A stretch of 64,000 nucleotides of DNA, taken from NCBI GenBank assembly GCA_025800215.1, contig JAOXSC010000013.1, positions 1 to 64,000 on the forward strand, written 5' to 3'. The notes beneath the pieces are model-generated. The model was given only the letters and a program-made list of their open reading frames with translations. It was not told the origin of the DNA and made no database searches. Numbering within the stretch: the first letter of the stretch is position 1; each line of letters opens with the position of its first letter. The DNA comes from Marinibacterium sp. (lineage in GTDB: Bacteria; Pseudomonadota; Alphaproteobacteria; Rhodobacterales; Rhodobacteraceae). The translations under genes and the position numbers were made by a program. Shown piece by piece: positions 15,954 through 23,714 of the stretch.

Positions 15954-16130
15954 TTGCGTTCATTACGCGTTCATTCCGTCTCATTCGGGCCGCCAAAGTG
16001 AGCGCCTCTCGCACATTCCGTCTATTTTCACCGTTTCGCCCCCGAGGCCTTGTGAGCCCTGTTTTTAAGGGATTTCCTGCGGATCTCACCGCATCTAGCG
16101 CAGTCTAAACTGGTTCACCCCCCTATACCA
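15954..16130. promoter_or_regulatory. Prophage terminal region with probable transposase-binding sites
   Basis: There is no gene in this 177-bp stretch. CATTCCGTCT occurs twice (15972-15981 and 16014-16023) and GCGTTCATT twice (15956-15964, 15967-15975), suggesting repeated MuA end-binding sites as in Mu attL. The segment ends CCCCCTATACCA at 16130, so the minus strand starts with the expected TG. The boundary is set by loss of homology to the host solute-binding protein. Confidence 0.75.
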
Positions 16131-16908
16131 CTTCGCGGACGAAATAATCTGTCCAGTCATTGGTGACGGACACCAGAAGCTTGGTGGGGGCGTATTCGCG
16201 CATGTCAGAGCCTGTGTTCACGACCCAGACGCCTTCGTTTTCGGCAACCGTCACGACCGATGGTGTGTCCTGATGCAGCGAAAACAGGACATCCGCCCCC
16301 TGACTGACCAGCGCGCGGGCGGCTTCCTGTGCTTTGGGCGGGTCGAACCAGGTGTTGATCCAGACGATTTTCACCTGCACATCGGGGTTCACGGACTGTG
16401 CCGCCAGGGTGATCGCGTTGACTTCGGCCACCAGTTCGGGGATCGGGAAGGCCCCGACCAGACCGATGACATTGCTTTGCGTTTTCATGCCTGCGGCCAT
16501 CCCGGCCAGATAGAACCCTTCGTAGTTGCGGGCCGTGAAGGTCCCGAAATTGTCGGTCTGCTTGAACCCCGATGCGTGGATCATGGCGATGTCGGGGTGT
16601 TTGCGTCCCAGCTTGATCCCGTCATTCATATAGCCGAAGGATCCCAGCATCAGAAACTTTGCACCGTCCGACACCATCTGGTTCATGACACGCGCGGCAT
16701 CGGGCCCTTCGGGGACGCTGTCGACCACGACCGAGGCCACCCGGTCGCCATAGGCCGCTTCGACGGCTTCGCGGCCCAGATCCAGCTGCTTTGCCCATCC
16801 CACATCGGCAACCGGCGCGGGGTAGATATAGCCGACGGTCAGGTCCTGGGCGATGGCGGCGGTGCTCAGTCCCAGAGCGGCAAGGGTGGCTAGAACGGTT
16901 CGTTTCAT
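16123..16908 (-). pseudogene. BMP-family ABC solute-binding protein, 3' end removed by prophage insertion
   Basis: The ATG at 16908 opens a signal peptide (MKRTVLATLAALGLSTAAIA) and a Med/BMP-type periplasmic protein (LTVGYIYPAPVADVGWAKQL, FLMLGSFGYMNDGIKL). Homologous proteins are about 350 residues; this frame stops after 261 residues. Host sequence runs through DWTDYFVRE and then enters phage DNA, giving the stop TAG at 16123-16125. Roughly the last 90 residues must lie beyond the far end of the prophage. It is the substrate receptor of the importer encoded next door, so transport is probably lost in this lysogen. Confidence 0.9.
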
Positions 16909-16928
16909 ATGTCGTCTCTTTCGGCAGA

Positions 16929-17852
16929 TCATTTGGTTGGAAGATAAGGCTGGCCCAGGGAAACGGGCGCGTTCAGCCAGGTGAGTTTCGGGTTCATCGA
17001 CAGCAGCGCGATGGCGACAATCGTGACGATGTAGGGGATCGACGTCAGAAGCTGGGACGGGATCGCCACGCCGGTGGTCTGCACAAGCAGGCCCGACAAC
17101 GTCGCGAGACCAAAGAGATAGGCGCCAATCGCGATCCGCCCCGCGCGCCACGTTCCGAAGACCACAAGCGCCACGACGATCCAGCCGCGGCCCGCGATGA
17201 TCCCGTCGGCCCAAAGCGTTGCGGACACGACCGAGATGAAGCCGCCGGCAACGCCCGCACAGAAGCCGCCGTAAAGCGTGGCGCAGAAGCGGACAAACCG
17301 GACATTGATCCCGATCGAATTGGCGGCATCCGGGTTTTCCCCCGCAGACCGCAGCAACAGCCCCAACCGGGTGCGCGTCAGCATCAGCCAGGTCGCCAGT
17401 GCGAGGACCGGTGCAAGATAGACAACCGGAACATGGTCAAACAGCCCCCGCCCCAGAACGGGCAGCCCAGCCAGGCCGGGGATCGGCAGTTTTGGCATGG
17501 GCGGTACGGTCTGGGCTTCGAACGGATCACCGATCAGCCCCGCCAACCCAAGCCCCAGAATGCCGACGGCCAGCCCGGCAGCCACCTGGTTGGCCAGGGT
17601 GAAGATGACAACAACCGCAAAAAGCGCCGCAACAACCAGCGCGGCCATCCCGCCCGCTGCAAGGGCGACCCAATAGCTGCCCCCGCCCGTGACAACCATG
17701 AACGCAAAGATTGCGCCGACGGCCATCATTCCTTCGACCGACAGGTTCAGGATGCCGGATTTTTCGGTCACCAGTTCGCCCAACGCGGCAATCAGCAAAG
17801 GTGTACCTGCCAACAATGTGCCACTTAGAAGAAACGTCAGCGTTTCCGTCAT
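16929..17852 (-). CDS. BMP/Nup-type ABC importer, permease subunit 2
   Basis: A 307-residue inner-membrane protein of the BPD_transp_2 family (NupQ/YufQ type), with about 8-10 hydrophobic helices. The family segment NLSVEGMMAVGAIFAFMV and the coupling-type region LLRSAGENPDAANSIGINV are present. The start at 17852 overlaps the other permease stop by 4 bases. With the second permease, ATPase and solute-binding protein it forms an importer whose characterised relatives carry nucleosides or purine-like compounds. The substrate here is inferred from adjacent genes, not proven. Confidence 0.9.
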   Translation of the reverse strand: MTETLTFLLSGTLLAGTPLLIAALGELVTEKSGILNLSVEGMMAVGAIFAFMVVTGGGSYWVALAAGGMAALVVAALFAVVVIFTLANQVAAGLAVGILGLGLAGLIGDPFEAQTVPPMPKLPIPGLAGLPVLGRGLFDHVPVVYLAPVLALATWLMLTRTRLGLLLRSAGENPDAANSIGINVRFVRFCATLYGGFCAGVAGGFISVVSATLWADGIIAGRGWIVVALVVFGTWRAGRIAIGAYLFGLATLSGLLVQTTGVAIPSQLLTSIPYIVTIVAIALLSMNPKLTWLNAPVSLGQPYLPTK

Positions 17853-18916
17853 GCTTTTGCCCTTTGTGACCAAGTGACCTGGTAGTCGGTGAAGACGCGG
17901 GCGGCGACATAGGTCACCAGCAGGACGCCCTGCAGAACCAGGTTGACGGTATGCGGCACCCCCGCAGCGGTTTGGGCGACGTCTCCGCCCACATAGATCA
18001 CCGCCATGAAGAACGACGCGGCCAGAATGCCCACCGGGTTCAGCCCGCCCAGAAAGGCGACGATGATGGCCGCAAACCCGTATCCGGGGGTCACGACCCG
18101 CTGCAGTTGCCCCAGCGGGCCGGCCACTTCGAAGACACCGGCCAGCCCGGCGGCACCTCCGCCGATCAGAAGGGCCATCCAGATCGCACGGTGTTCGCTG
18201 AAGCCTGCATAGCGCGCAGCACCGGGCGCCAGCCCACCGACCCTGAGCCTGAACCCGACAAAGCTGCGCTGCGTAAGCCCCCAGGCCAGCAGGGTGGCGG
18301 CCAGCGCGACGATCAATGCCGAATTGGCCCGTGTGCCGCTGATCAGCGTGGGCAACATGGCCACGTCGGGGAACAGCGCGGATTGCGGGAAGTTATAGCC
18401 GTAGGGGTCGCGCAGGGGGCCGGATACGAGGTAATAGAGCAGCTGCAGCGCGATTGAATTCAGCATCAGCGTGACAAGGATTTCGTTGGCATTGAACCGC
18501 GTCCTCAGCCACGCTGCGATGGCCGCCCAGCCCATGCCGAACACCATGCCAATCGCCGCCATGGCAGGCAGCATCAGCGGGTTCACGCTGTCATTGAAGG
18601 CGACGGGCAACAGGCTTCCGCCGATTGCGCCCAGGATCAGCTGACCTTCGGCGCCGATGTTCCAGATGCGGGCGCGAAACCCGATGGCCAGCGCCTGCGC
18701 AATGATCAGGAGGGGCGCCATTTTCAGCAGGACTTCGGCGAAATTGAAGCGCGACGAAAAGGGCGCGACATAAAGATAGTGCAGCGCGTCCAGGGGCGGG
18801 ACACCAAGGATGTTCAGGATCACCGTGCTTGCAAGGATCGTGGCCAGCACCGCCAGGACAGGCGGAACCGCCGCCCATAGGCCCGGTGCGCGAGTTCTGG
18901 GTTCGATGCGGATCAT
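17849..18916 (-). CDS. BMP/Nup-type ABC importer, permease subunit 1
   Basis: A 355-residue permease of the BPD_transp_2 family (NupP/YufP type). Multiple membrane helices are evident, with the family motif FRARIWNIGAEGQLILGAIG near residues 78-97 and VTPGYGFAAIIVAFLGGLNP near residue 275. It overlaps the ATPase gene by 4 bases and the second permease by 4 bases, consistent with one operon. It should form the heterodimeric channel with its neighbour. Confidence 0.9.
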   Translation of the reverse strand: MIRIEPRTRAPGLWAAVPPVLAVLATILASTVILNILGVPPLDALHYLYVAPFSSRFNFAEVLLKMAPLLIIAQALAIGFRARIWNIGAEGQLILGAIGGSLLPVAFNDSVNPLMLPAMAAIGMVFGMGWAAIAAWLRTRFNANEILVTLMLNSIALQLLYYLVSGPLRDPYGYNFPQSALFPDVAMLPTLISGTRANSALIVALAATLLAWGLTQRSFVGFRLRVGGLAPGAARYAGFSEHRAIWMALLIGGGAAGLAGVFEVAGPLGQLQRVVTPGYGFAAIIVAFLGGLNPVGILAASFFMAVIYVGGDVAQTAAGVPHTVNLVLQGVLLVTYVAARVFTDYQVTWSQRAKA

Positions 18917-20424
18917 GAGGCCGCCACCGCTTCGGCAAAGGATCCGGCCATGAGGGCGCCGATGACGTCTTCGCGCGCCTCGGCCCGCGGGATCGACGCA
19001 GACAGCTGGCCGCGGAACATCACATGGATGCGATCCGAAATCTCGAGCAGATCGTCAAGCTCGTCACTGATCACCAGCACCCCGAGCCCGTCCTGACGCA
19101 GATCGACAAGTTTCTGGTGGATCGCCTGCGCCGCGCCAATATCCACGCCCCAGGTGGGCTGCGCTGCGATCAGCAGCCTGGGGGTCAAGGCCAGTTCGCG
19201 CCCGACGATGAACTTCTGCAGGTTCCCGCCTGAAAGCGATCTGGCCTCGGCCCCAGTGCCTGCGCACCGCACATCCATGTCGTCGATGCAGCGTTCGGAA
19301 AAGGCGGTTGCGGCGGCGCGGCGGATCAGCCCGTGTTGGATCAGACCGGCCATGTGCCCGGTCAAAAGCGCGTTTTCCGTCAGGGACAGCTCGGGCACCG
19401 ACCCCTGGGCCTGCCGGTCTTCGGGGACATAGGCCAGCCCGGCTGCGCGCCGTTCGGCGACCCCGTGCCGCCCCACGGGGCGACCGTCAAACACGATGTC
19501 CCCTTGTCCGGGGGACAGCGGGATTTCCCCCGACAGCACATGCGCCAGAAGCTGCTGACCATTGCCGGAAATCCCGGCAATGCCGACGATCTCGCCACCA
19601 TGCACGGTCAGAGACACGTCTTTCAAAGTTGTGCCAAACGGGTTGTCGTCTGCAACTGTGACATCCGTCACCTTCAGGATGGGCGTGTCCGAAACGGTTG
19701 CCACAGCCCGCTTTGGGTGGGGAATATCGCGCCCGATCATGAGACGGGCCAGATCCGCTTGGCTTGTTTCGGTTGGATCCACCGTGGCGACGATCTGGCC
19801 CCGGCGCATCACGGTCGCGGTGTGACACAATGTGCGGATTTCTGACAGCTTGTGCGAAATGAACAGAACCGCACAGCCCGCAGCCGCCAGATCCCGGACG
19901 ATCCCGAAAAAGCCGGGGATCGCCGTGGGCGCAAGAACCGATGTCGGTTCGTCCATGATGATCAGCTTTGGATCGCCCATCAGCGCACGGATGATTTCGA
20001 CGCGCTGGCGTTCGCCCTGGCTGAGCGCGTGAACCTTGGCAGCGGCGGGGATCTCAAGCCCGAACCGGGCGCCGGATCTTTCGATATGGGTGGTCGCCCG
20101 GGCAACGCTCACGCCGCTGGACAGCGCAACATTTTCGGCCACCGTCAGCGTCTCGAACAGGGAAAAGTGCTGGAAGACCATGCCGATGCCATACGCGCGT
20201 GCCTGCGCCGGGTTTTCGATGTGCAGCGGCTGACCATCCCACGACATTGTCCCGGCATCGGCCTGCAACACGCCGTAGATGATCTTCATCAGCGTTGACT
20301 TGCCCGCGCCGTTTTCACCGAGAATCGCGTGGATTTCGCCGGGTTGGATCGACAGGTCCAGACTTTGGGCGGCTGTGACCGCGCCAAAGGATTTGGTGAT
20401 CCCGCAGAGCTCGAGCAGGGCCAT
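18913..20424 (-). CDS. BMP/Nup-type ABC importer, duplicated ATPase
   Basis: A 503-residue protein with two ABC domains, as in NupO/YufO and RbsA. The first has Walker A GENGAGKST, signature LSQGERQRVE and Walker B LIIMDEPTS. The second has a degenerate P-loop (GISGNGQQLL), signature LSGGNLQKFI and a modified Walker B LLIAAQPTWG. One intact and one degenerate site is normal for this family. It powers the adjacent permeases. The start meets the GST gene stop exactly. Confidence 0.93.
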   Translation of the reverse strand: MALLELCGITKSFGAVTAAQSLDLSIQPGEIHAILGENGAGKSTLMKIIYGVLQADAGTMSWDGQPLHIENPAQARAYGIGMVFQHFSLFETLTVAENVALSSGVSVARATTHIERSGARFGLEIPAAAKVHALSQGERQRVEIIRALMGDPKLIIMDEPTSVLAPTAIPGFFGIVRDLAAAGCAVLFISHKLSEIRTLCHTATVMRRGQIVATVDPTETSQADLARLMIGRDIPHPKRAVATVSDTPILKVTDVTVADDNPFGTTLKDVSLTVHGGEIVGIAGISGNGQQLLAHVLSGEIPLSPGQGDIVFDGRPVGRHGVAERRAAGLAYVPEDRQAQGSVPELSLTENALLTGHMAGLIQHGLIRRAAATAFSERCIDDMDVRCAGTGAEARSLSGGNLQKFIVGRELALTPRLLIAAQPTWGVDIGAAQAIHQKLVDLRQDGLGVLVISDELDDLLEISDRIHVMFRGQLSASIPRAEAREDVIGALMAGSFAEAVAAS

Positions 20425-21050
20425 TACACGAACTCGGGCACGCCAGAGACAGCGTCAAAGCGCGGCAGACGCCGGAACGCCTTTTGCCAGATACGCAGGT
20501 TCGGATAGTGCTCCTGCCCGATCCCGCCATCCCCCGACAGGGCGACATAGGGAAAACAGGCCACGTCCGCGATGGTGGGGGTGTCCCCCACCAGCCATGT
20601 CTGTCCAAGGATCTGCCGCTCGGCCAGATGATCATCCAGAACAGCAAACGCCGCATGGGCGTCACTGCGGGCGCGGTCGATGTCCAGATCGAACCCAAAC
20701 GCATCATGCAGCCGCGCGGCTGACGCGGCCATCAGCTCGGTGCCGGCAAAGCCAAGCCACATCATCACCTGACCAAATCGCGCCGGATCGTCGGGCAGCC
20801 AGGTGCGCCCTGTGTCATAGCGTCTGGCCAGATAGGCCAGGATGGCCTGCGCATCGCGCAGCCGCAGATTGCCATCGTCCAGAACGGGGATCTGCTGCAG
20901 CGGGTTGATGGCGCTGAATTCGACCGATTTGTGTTCCTGGCCGGGAAAGAAATCGACAGCCACCAGTTCGTGCTGGATTTCAAGAAAGCCCAGCAACAGC
21001 CGCACTTTGTAGCAGCTGCCCGAGAGGGTGTAGTTGTGAAGACGGATCAT
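20424..21050 (-). CDS. Glutathione S-transferase-like protein (NdmE-like by context)
   Basis: A 208-residue protein with an N-terminal thioredoxin-like GST domain (MIRLHNYTLSGSCYKVRLLL; Ser10/Ser12 are candidate glutathione contacts; INPLQQIPVLDDG holds the conserved cis-Pro). A C-terminal helical domain contains WLVGDTPTIADVACFPYVAL. It overlaps the ring-hydroxylase catalytic gene above and touches the ATPase gene below. In the caffeine pathway a GST-like protein, NdmE, holds the NdmC-NdmD complex together; a similar structural role is inferred. A true glutathione transferase is the alternative. Confidence 0.82.
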   Translation of the reverse strand: MIRLHNYTLSGSCYKVRLLLGFLEIQHELVAVDFFPGQEHKSVEFSAINPLQQIPVLDDGNLRLRDAQAILAYLARRYDTGRTWLPDDPARFGQVMMWLGFAGTELMAASAARLHDAFGFDLDIDRARSDAHAAFAVLDDHLAERQILGQTWLVGDTPTIADVACFPYVALSGDGGIGQEHYPNLRIWQKAFRRLPRFDAVSGVPEFV

Positions 21051-21919
21051 CAGGCCGCGTCCTCGAGCAGCAGGCCAAAGCGCAGCCCCTTGTCCTTGAG
21101 CCAGCGGCGATAGGCGACCGAGCTGAGATCGGCGCGCGTCGGCATCTCGGAGCGGGGCGAAATCGGCAGAAGCCGGGGGCGCTGATTTTCCAGAATGATG
21201 CGGTCCTGCAGAAAGATCGTCTGCTGAAAGTCAATCATGCTGGTGGTGCTGGATACGTCATCAAGCAGCGCCATGGGCATATAGGCGATGCAGTCGGTTT
21301 CTGTCTTGGGCTGGATGAACAGGCAGATCGCGTCGAGCCGATCCGCGTACCCCATCGCCGTCTTGTAGAGCATCACGGAAAACGGGCTGGTGATGCGATA
21401 GATATAGTCGGTCAGCTGACCCGCCGATGCGTCACGCGCCGACTGCGAAGCCGCAGGTTGGAAGAACTTGCAATCGGTGGCCCAGATTTCGTCCACATCT
21501 TCGTGCAGCCGGGTTTTGTAGCTTAGAACCTCGGTTTCGTCGACTGCGCCCAGAATGTCGGTATGCACAAAGCAGAAATGCGCCATGTCCAGGAAATTCT
21601 CGACAATCCGGCAGGGGCTTGTCTGCACTCCGACGGATCCGCAATTGACGACGCGGCGGTCGGGCTCGTCGAATTCCTGGATGACAGGCATCGGGCGCGG
21701 GTTGTCGCCAAGGGTGGTGAAGACAAGCGTAAAGGCCCGGATCGTCGGCAGGGTGTCACCGGTTTGGGTCTGCACCGTCAGATCGCCGCTGGCGTCCGCG
21801 CGAAGTGTCAGCGGTTCGCCAAGAAGTATCGTATCGCGCGACGCGCCCGGTTTCACCTGCCCGTCATAGGCCACCGGAAACCATTGGTTCAAAGCAACGC
21901 TGTCTGAGGTGATCGTCAT
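21050..21919 (-). CDS. Rieske-type non-heme iron oxygenase catalytic subunit lacking its own Rieske domain (NdmC-like)
   Basis: A 289-residue protein starting MTITSDSVALNQWFPVAYDG at 21919. The first 45 residues match the start of a Rieske oxygenase, but the CxH...CxxH iron-sulfur segment is absent and the sequence runs directly into the catalytic domain. The mononuclear iron site is intact: ENFLDMAHFCFVH (Asp111, His114, His119) and a probable third ligand Asp240 in FLQDRIILENQ. The [2Fe-2S] centre is probably supplied by the separately encoded Rieske protein upstream. This split is known for the 7-methylxanthine demethylase NdmC; the substrate here is not established. Confidence 0.82.
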   Translation of the reverse strand: MTITSDSVALNQWFPVAYDGQVKPGASRDTILLGEPLTLRADASGDLTVQTQTGDTLPTIRAFTLVFTTLGDNPRPMPVIQEFDEPDRRVVNCGSVGVQTSPCRIVENFLDMAHFCFVHTDILGAVDETEVLSYKTRLHEDVDEIWATDCKFFQPAASQSARDASAGQLTDYIYRITSPFSVMLYKTAMGYADRLDAICLFIQPKTETDCIAYMPMALLDDVSSTTSMIDFQQTIFLQDRIILENQRPRLLPISPRSEMPTRADLSSVAYRRWLKDKGLRFGLLLEDAA

Positions 21920-22557
21920 CACGTGGTCTCCTGTGTCATGGCCTGACGATGGTCGACCAGCGCTCGCGCCAGTGACAGGCGTTTGTCCATGTCGGGATGC
22001 GTGGTGGTCACATGGATCGCGCTGTGCCCGTCGGATGTGGCGTGCAGGGCCACGGCAACCTGGTGGGTGTCGATCGTGCCCAGCATGAACGGGCCATCCG
22101 TGCGCCAAGGTGTTTCGGATATGTCCGGGATCGCCACATCCTGCAGCGGGCGCGGCACAAAGATCGTGCGCACGCCGTACCACGTCCCGTCATCGTGGGG
22201 GGCGCCGTTCAGAACCACCATCCCAAAGCGCTCGGCCACGGCAAAGGGTTTGGCGCACAGGGTCTTGGGCGGTTCCAGATCGGGATGGGCGGGGATGCGT
22301 TTGCAGCCGCTGTCACTGCCGAATTCCCAACCGTGATAGAGGCAGGTCAGCCTGTCCTGACGCACGAAGCCAAAGCTCAGGCGCATGCCGCGATGCGGGC
22401 AGCGGTCTTCCCAGAGGTTCAGCTGTCCAGCGCTGTCGCGCCACACTGCCAGCTCAAACCCGTTCAAGATCGCCGGGTGAACGTCGCCGGGTGGGATATG
22501 CGCCGAAAGCGCCAGTGCCGTTGCCTGTGTGGTGTCGAGTGCCAAAGCAGCCCCCAT
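21919..22557 (-). CDS. Stand-alone Rieske [2Fe-2S] protein (NdmD N-terminal-like)
   Basis: A 212-residue protein with a Rieske centre: Cys53-His55 (DRCPHRGMRL) and Cys72-His75 (TCLYHGWEFG). It has no mononuclear iron motif and no reductase domain. Residues 120-180 (GTWYGVRTIFVPRPLQDVAI) continue with a fold like the extra Rieske region attached to the reductase NdmD. Its stop overlaps the catalytic-subunit start (ATGA). It should pass electrons to that subunit from a reductase not encoded in the window. Confidence 0.82.
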   Translation of the reverse strand: MGAALALDTTQATALALSAHIPPGDVHPAILNGFELAVWRDSAGQLNLWEDRCPHRGMRLSFGFVRQDRLTCLYHGWEFGSDSGCKRIPAHPDLEPPKTLCAKPFAVAERFGMVVLNGAPHDDGTWYGVRTIFVPRPLQDVAIPDISETPWRTDGPFMLGTIDTHQVAVALHATSDGHSAIHVTTTHPDMDKRLSLARALVDHRQAMTQETT

Positions 22558-22595
22558 AGATGCCTTGATCCAAACTGCCGAACCGCGTGTGTCTT

Positions 22596-22637
22596 GCTAG
22601 ATGACAAAACTGATACTAGCGTCCAATTATGTTAGAC
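22596..22637. promoter_or_regulatory. Inverted repeats between Rieske operon and LysR gene, probable LysR operator
   Basis: Two symmetric elements occupy the 84-bp divergent gap: GCTAG-N15-CTAGC at 22596-22620 and GTCCAA-N5-TTAGAC at 22621-22637 (one mismatch). LysR-type proteins usually bind interrupted palindromes in such gaps and control both the divergent operon and themselves. Binding is inferred. Confidence 0.55.
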
Positions 22638-22641
22638 GTAT

Positions 22642-23580
22642 ATGGGCCCAACGATGCAGCTTGATGATATTCATGTTTTTTTACAGGTGGTTGAAAGCGG
22701 TTCGGTCTCACGGGCTGCACGGGTGCTGCGTCGTCCCAAGGCGTCGGTCAGCCACAACTTGAGGCGGCTTGAGCAAAATTTGGGCGCGCAATTGCTGACG
22801 CGCGACAAGAATACGGTTTGCCTGAACGATGCCGGGCGGGTTTTTCTGCCTCAGGCCCGCACCATCGTGCGGACCTGCGAGACCGCAACCGACACGGTTC
22901 GGGCCAGCCTTGCCAGACAATCGGGAAAGATCCGGCTGGCCTCGACCAGTGAGTTTGCGTCGAACATCATGTCATCCATTTTCATGGATCTCGCGAAGCA
23001 AGAGGTCGAGCTGGACATACAGGCGATGACCCACCCCCATGACGTCTTGTCCGAACTGCGGATGCAGTATGATTGCATCATCCATCTGGGCGCGCCGAAG
23101 GTCAGCAGCTTTCCCGAAATGACGCAACGCACGCTTGGGCACTTCAACTATCAGCTTTTTGCCGCCAAAGACTATCTGGCCCGGCATCCCGCGCCGGACC
23201 ATCCTGAACAGCTCTCGGATTACCAACTTCTGGTGCAGATTGGCCGGGATGAAACCGAAGCCTGGCATCTGAGCGACGGCGTGCAGAGCACCGAACTGAC
23301 CCCCAGCCCGGCCTTCACCAGCAACGACCCCTGGATCGTGAAGCTGGCGGCCGTCCATGGCCGTGGCATCTGTTTTCTGCCGACATTCTTTGCCCGGCAA
23401 GAGGTCGCGGCCGGGGCGCTGGTCCCGGTGCTGCCTGACTGGTCCTCGGCCGAGGTCGGGGTGTTCGCGCTTTACTGGTCGCATCGCTACGCAAACCCCA
23501 ACCTTGCCATGCTGCTGGATCTTGCGACGTCAAGCTTCGGGCAGATTGATCAGTATCTGTATACGGCCTCCTCCCCCTAG
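22642..23580 (+). CDS. LysR-family transcriptional regulator
   Basis: A 312-residue protein. The N-terminal winged helix (LDDIHVFLQVVESGSVSRAA, RRPKASVSHNLRRLEQNLGA) is typical of LysR. The rest is a periplasmic-binding-like effector domain with closer resemblance to AaeR/DhcR-like regulators than to metabolite-specific types I can name. It is divergent from the Rieske/transporter operon and probably controls it in response to substrate. The ATG at 22642 was kept; an in-frame ATG at 22654 gives the more usual LysR N-terminus (MQLDDIHVF). Confidence 0.88.
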   Translation: MGPTMQLDDIHVFLQVVESGSVSRAARVLRRPKASVSHNLRRLEQNLGAQLLTRDKNTVCLNDAGRVFLPQARTIVRTCETATDTVRASLARQSGKIRLASTSEFASNIMSSIFMDLAKQEVELDIQAMTHPHDVLSELRMQYDCIIHLGAPKVSSFPEMTQRTLGHFNYQLFAAKDYLARHPAPDHPEQLSDYQLLVQIGRDETEAWHLSDGVQSTELTPSPAFTSNDPWIVKLAAVHGRGICFLPTFFARQEVAAGALVPVLPDWSSAEVGVFALYWSHRYANPNLAMLLDLATSSFGQIDQYLYTASSP

Positions 23581-23638
23581 CGGACGGCATCTCGGGCCGG
23601 CCCGCCGATTTGCGGTGCTCAAAAAGGCATCATTTACT

Positions 23639-23653
23639 TGACAATTTTAGTCA
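23639..23653. promoter_or_regulatory. Iron-responsive box, TGAC-N7-GTCA (Iron-Rhodo box)
   Basis: The sequence TGACAATTTTAGTCA is a palindrome-ended TGA-N9-TCA element, 61 bases before the start of an iron-type importer gene. This matches the RirA (Iron-Rhodo) box of alphaproteobacteria. A second copy of the same form occurs at 33775-33789 in the heme locus. Binding by RirA under iron sufficiency is inferred. Confidence 0.7.
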
Positions 23654-23714
23654 CCTAAGCGAAGGGGGCGCAGATCATGGCGCGTGCCGTGACCCCATAG
23701 AAAAGGAGAGACCC

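Larger units (their letters stand above)
1..16130. mobile_element. Mu-like transposable prophage, partial (one end inside the window)
   Basis: Seen: a leftward set of Mu-type genes (Ner, MuA, MuB, DUF3164, GemA, Mor-like, endolysin, holin, gp27, gp28, portal) behind a rightward repressor. The unit ends at 16130, where a host solute-binding gene is abruptly broken. On the minus strand the phage end begins TGGTATAGGG, fitting the TG...CA termini of Mu-type elements. The remaining head and tail genes and the second end are left of base 1. A 5-bp target duplication would be CTTCG at 16131-16135; this is a prediction because the other copy is not visible. Confidence 0.93.
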
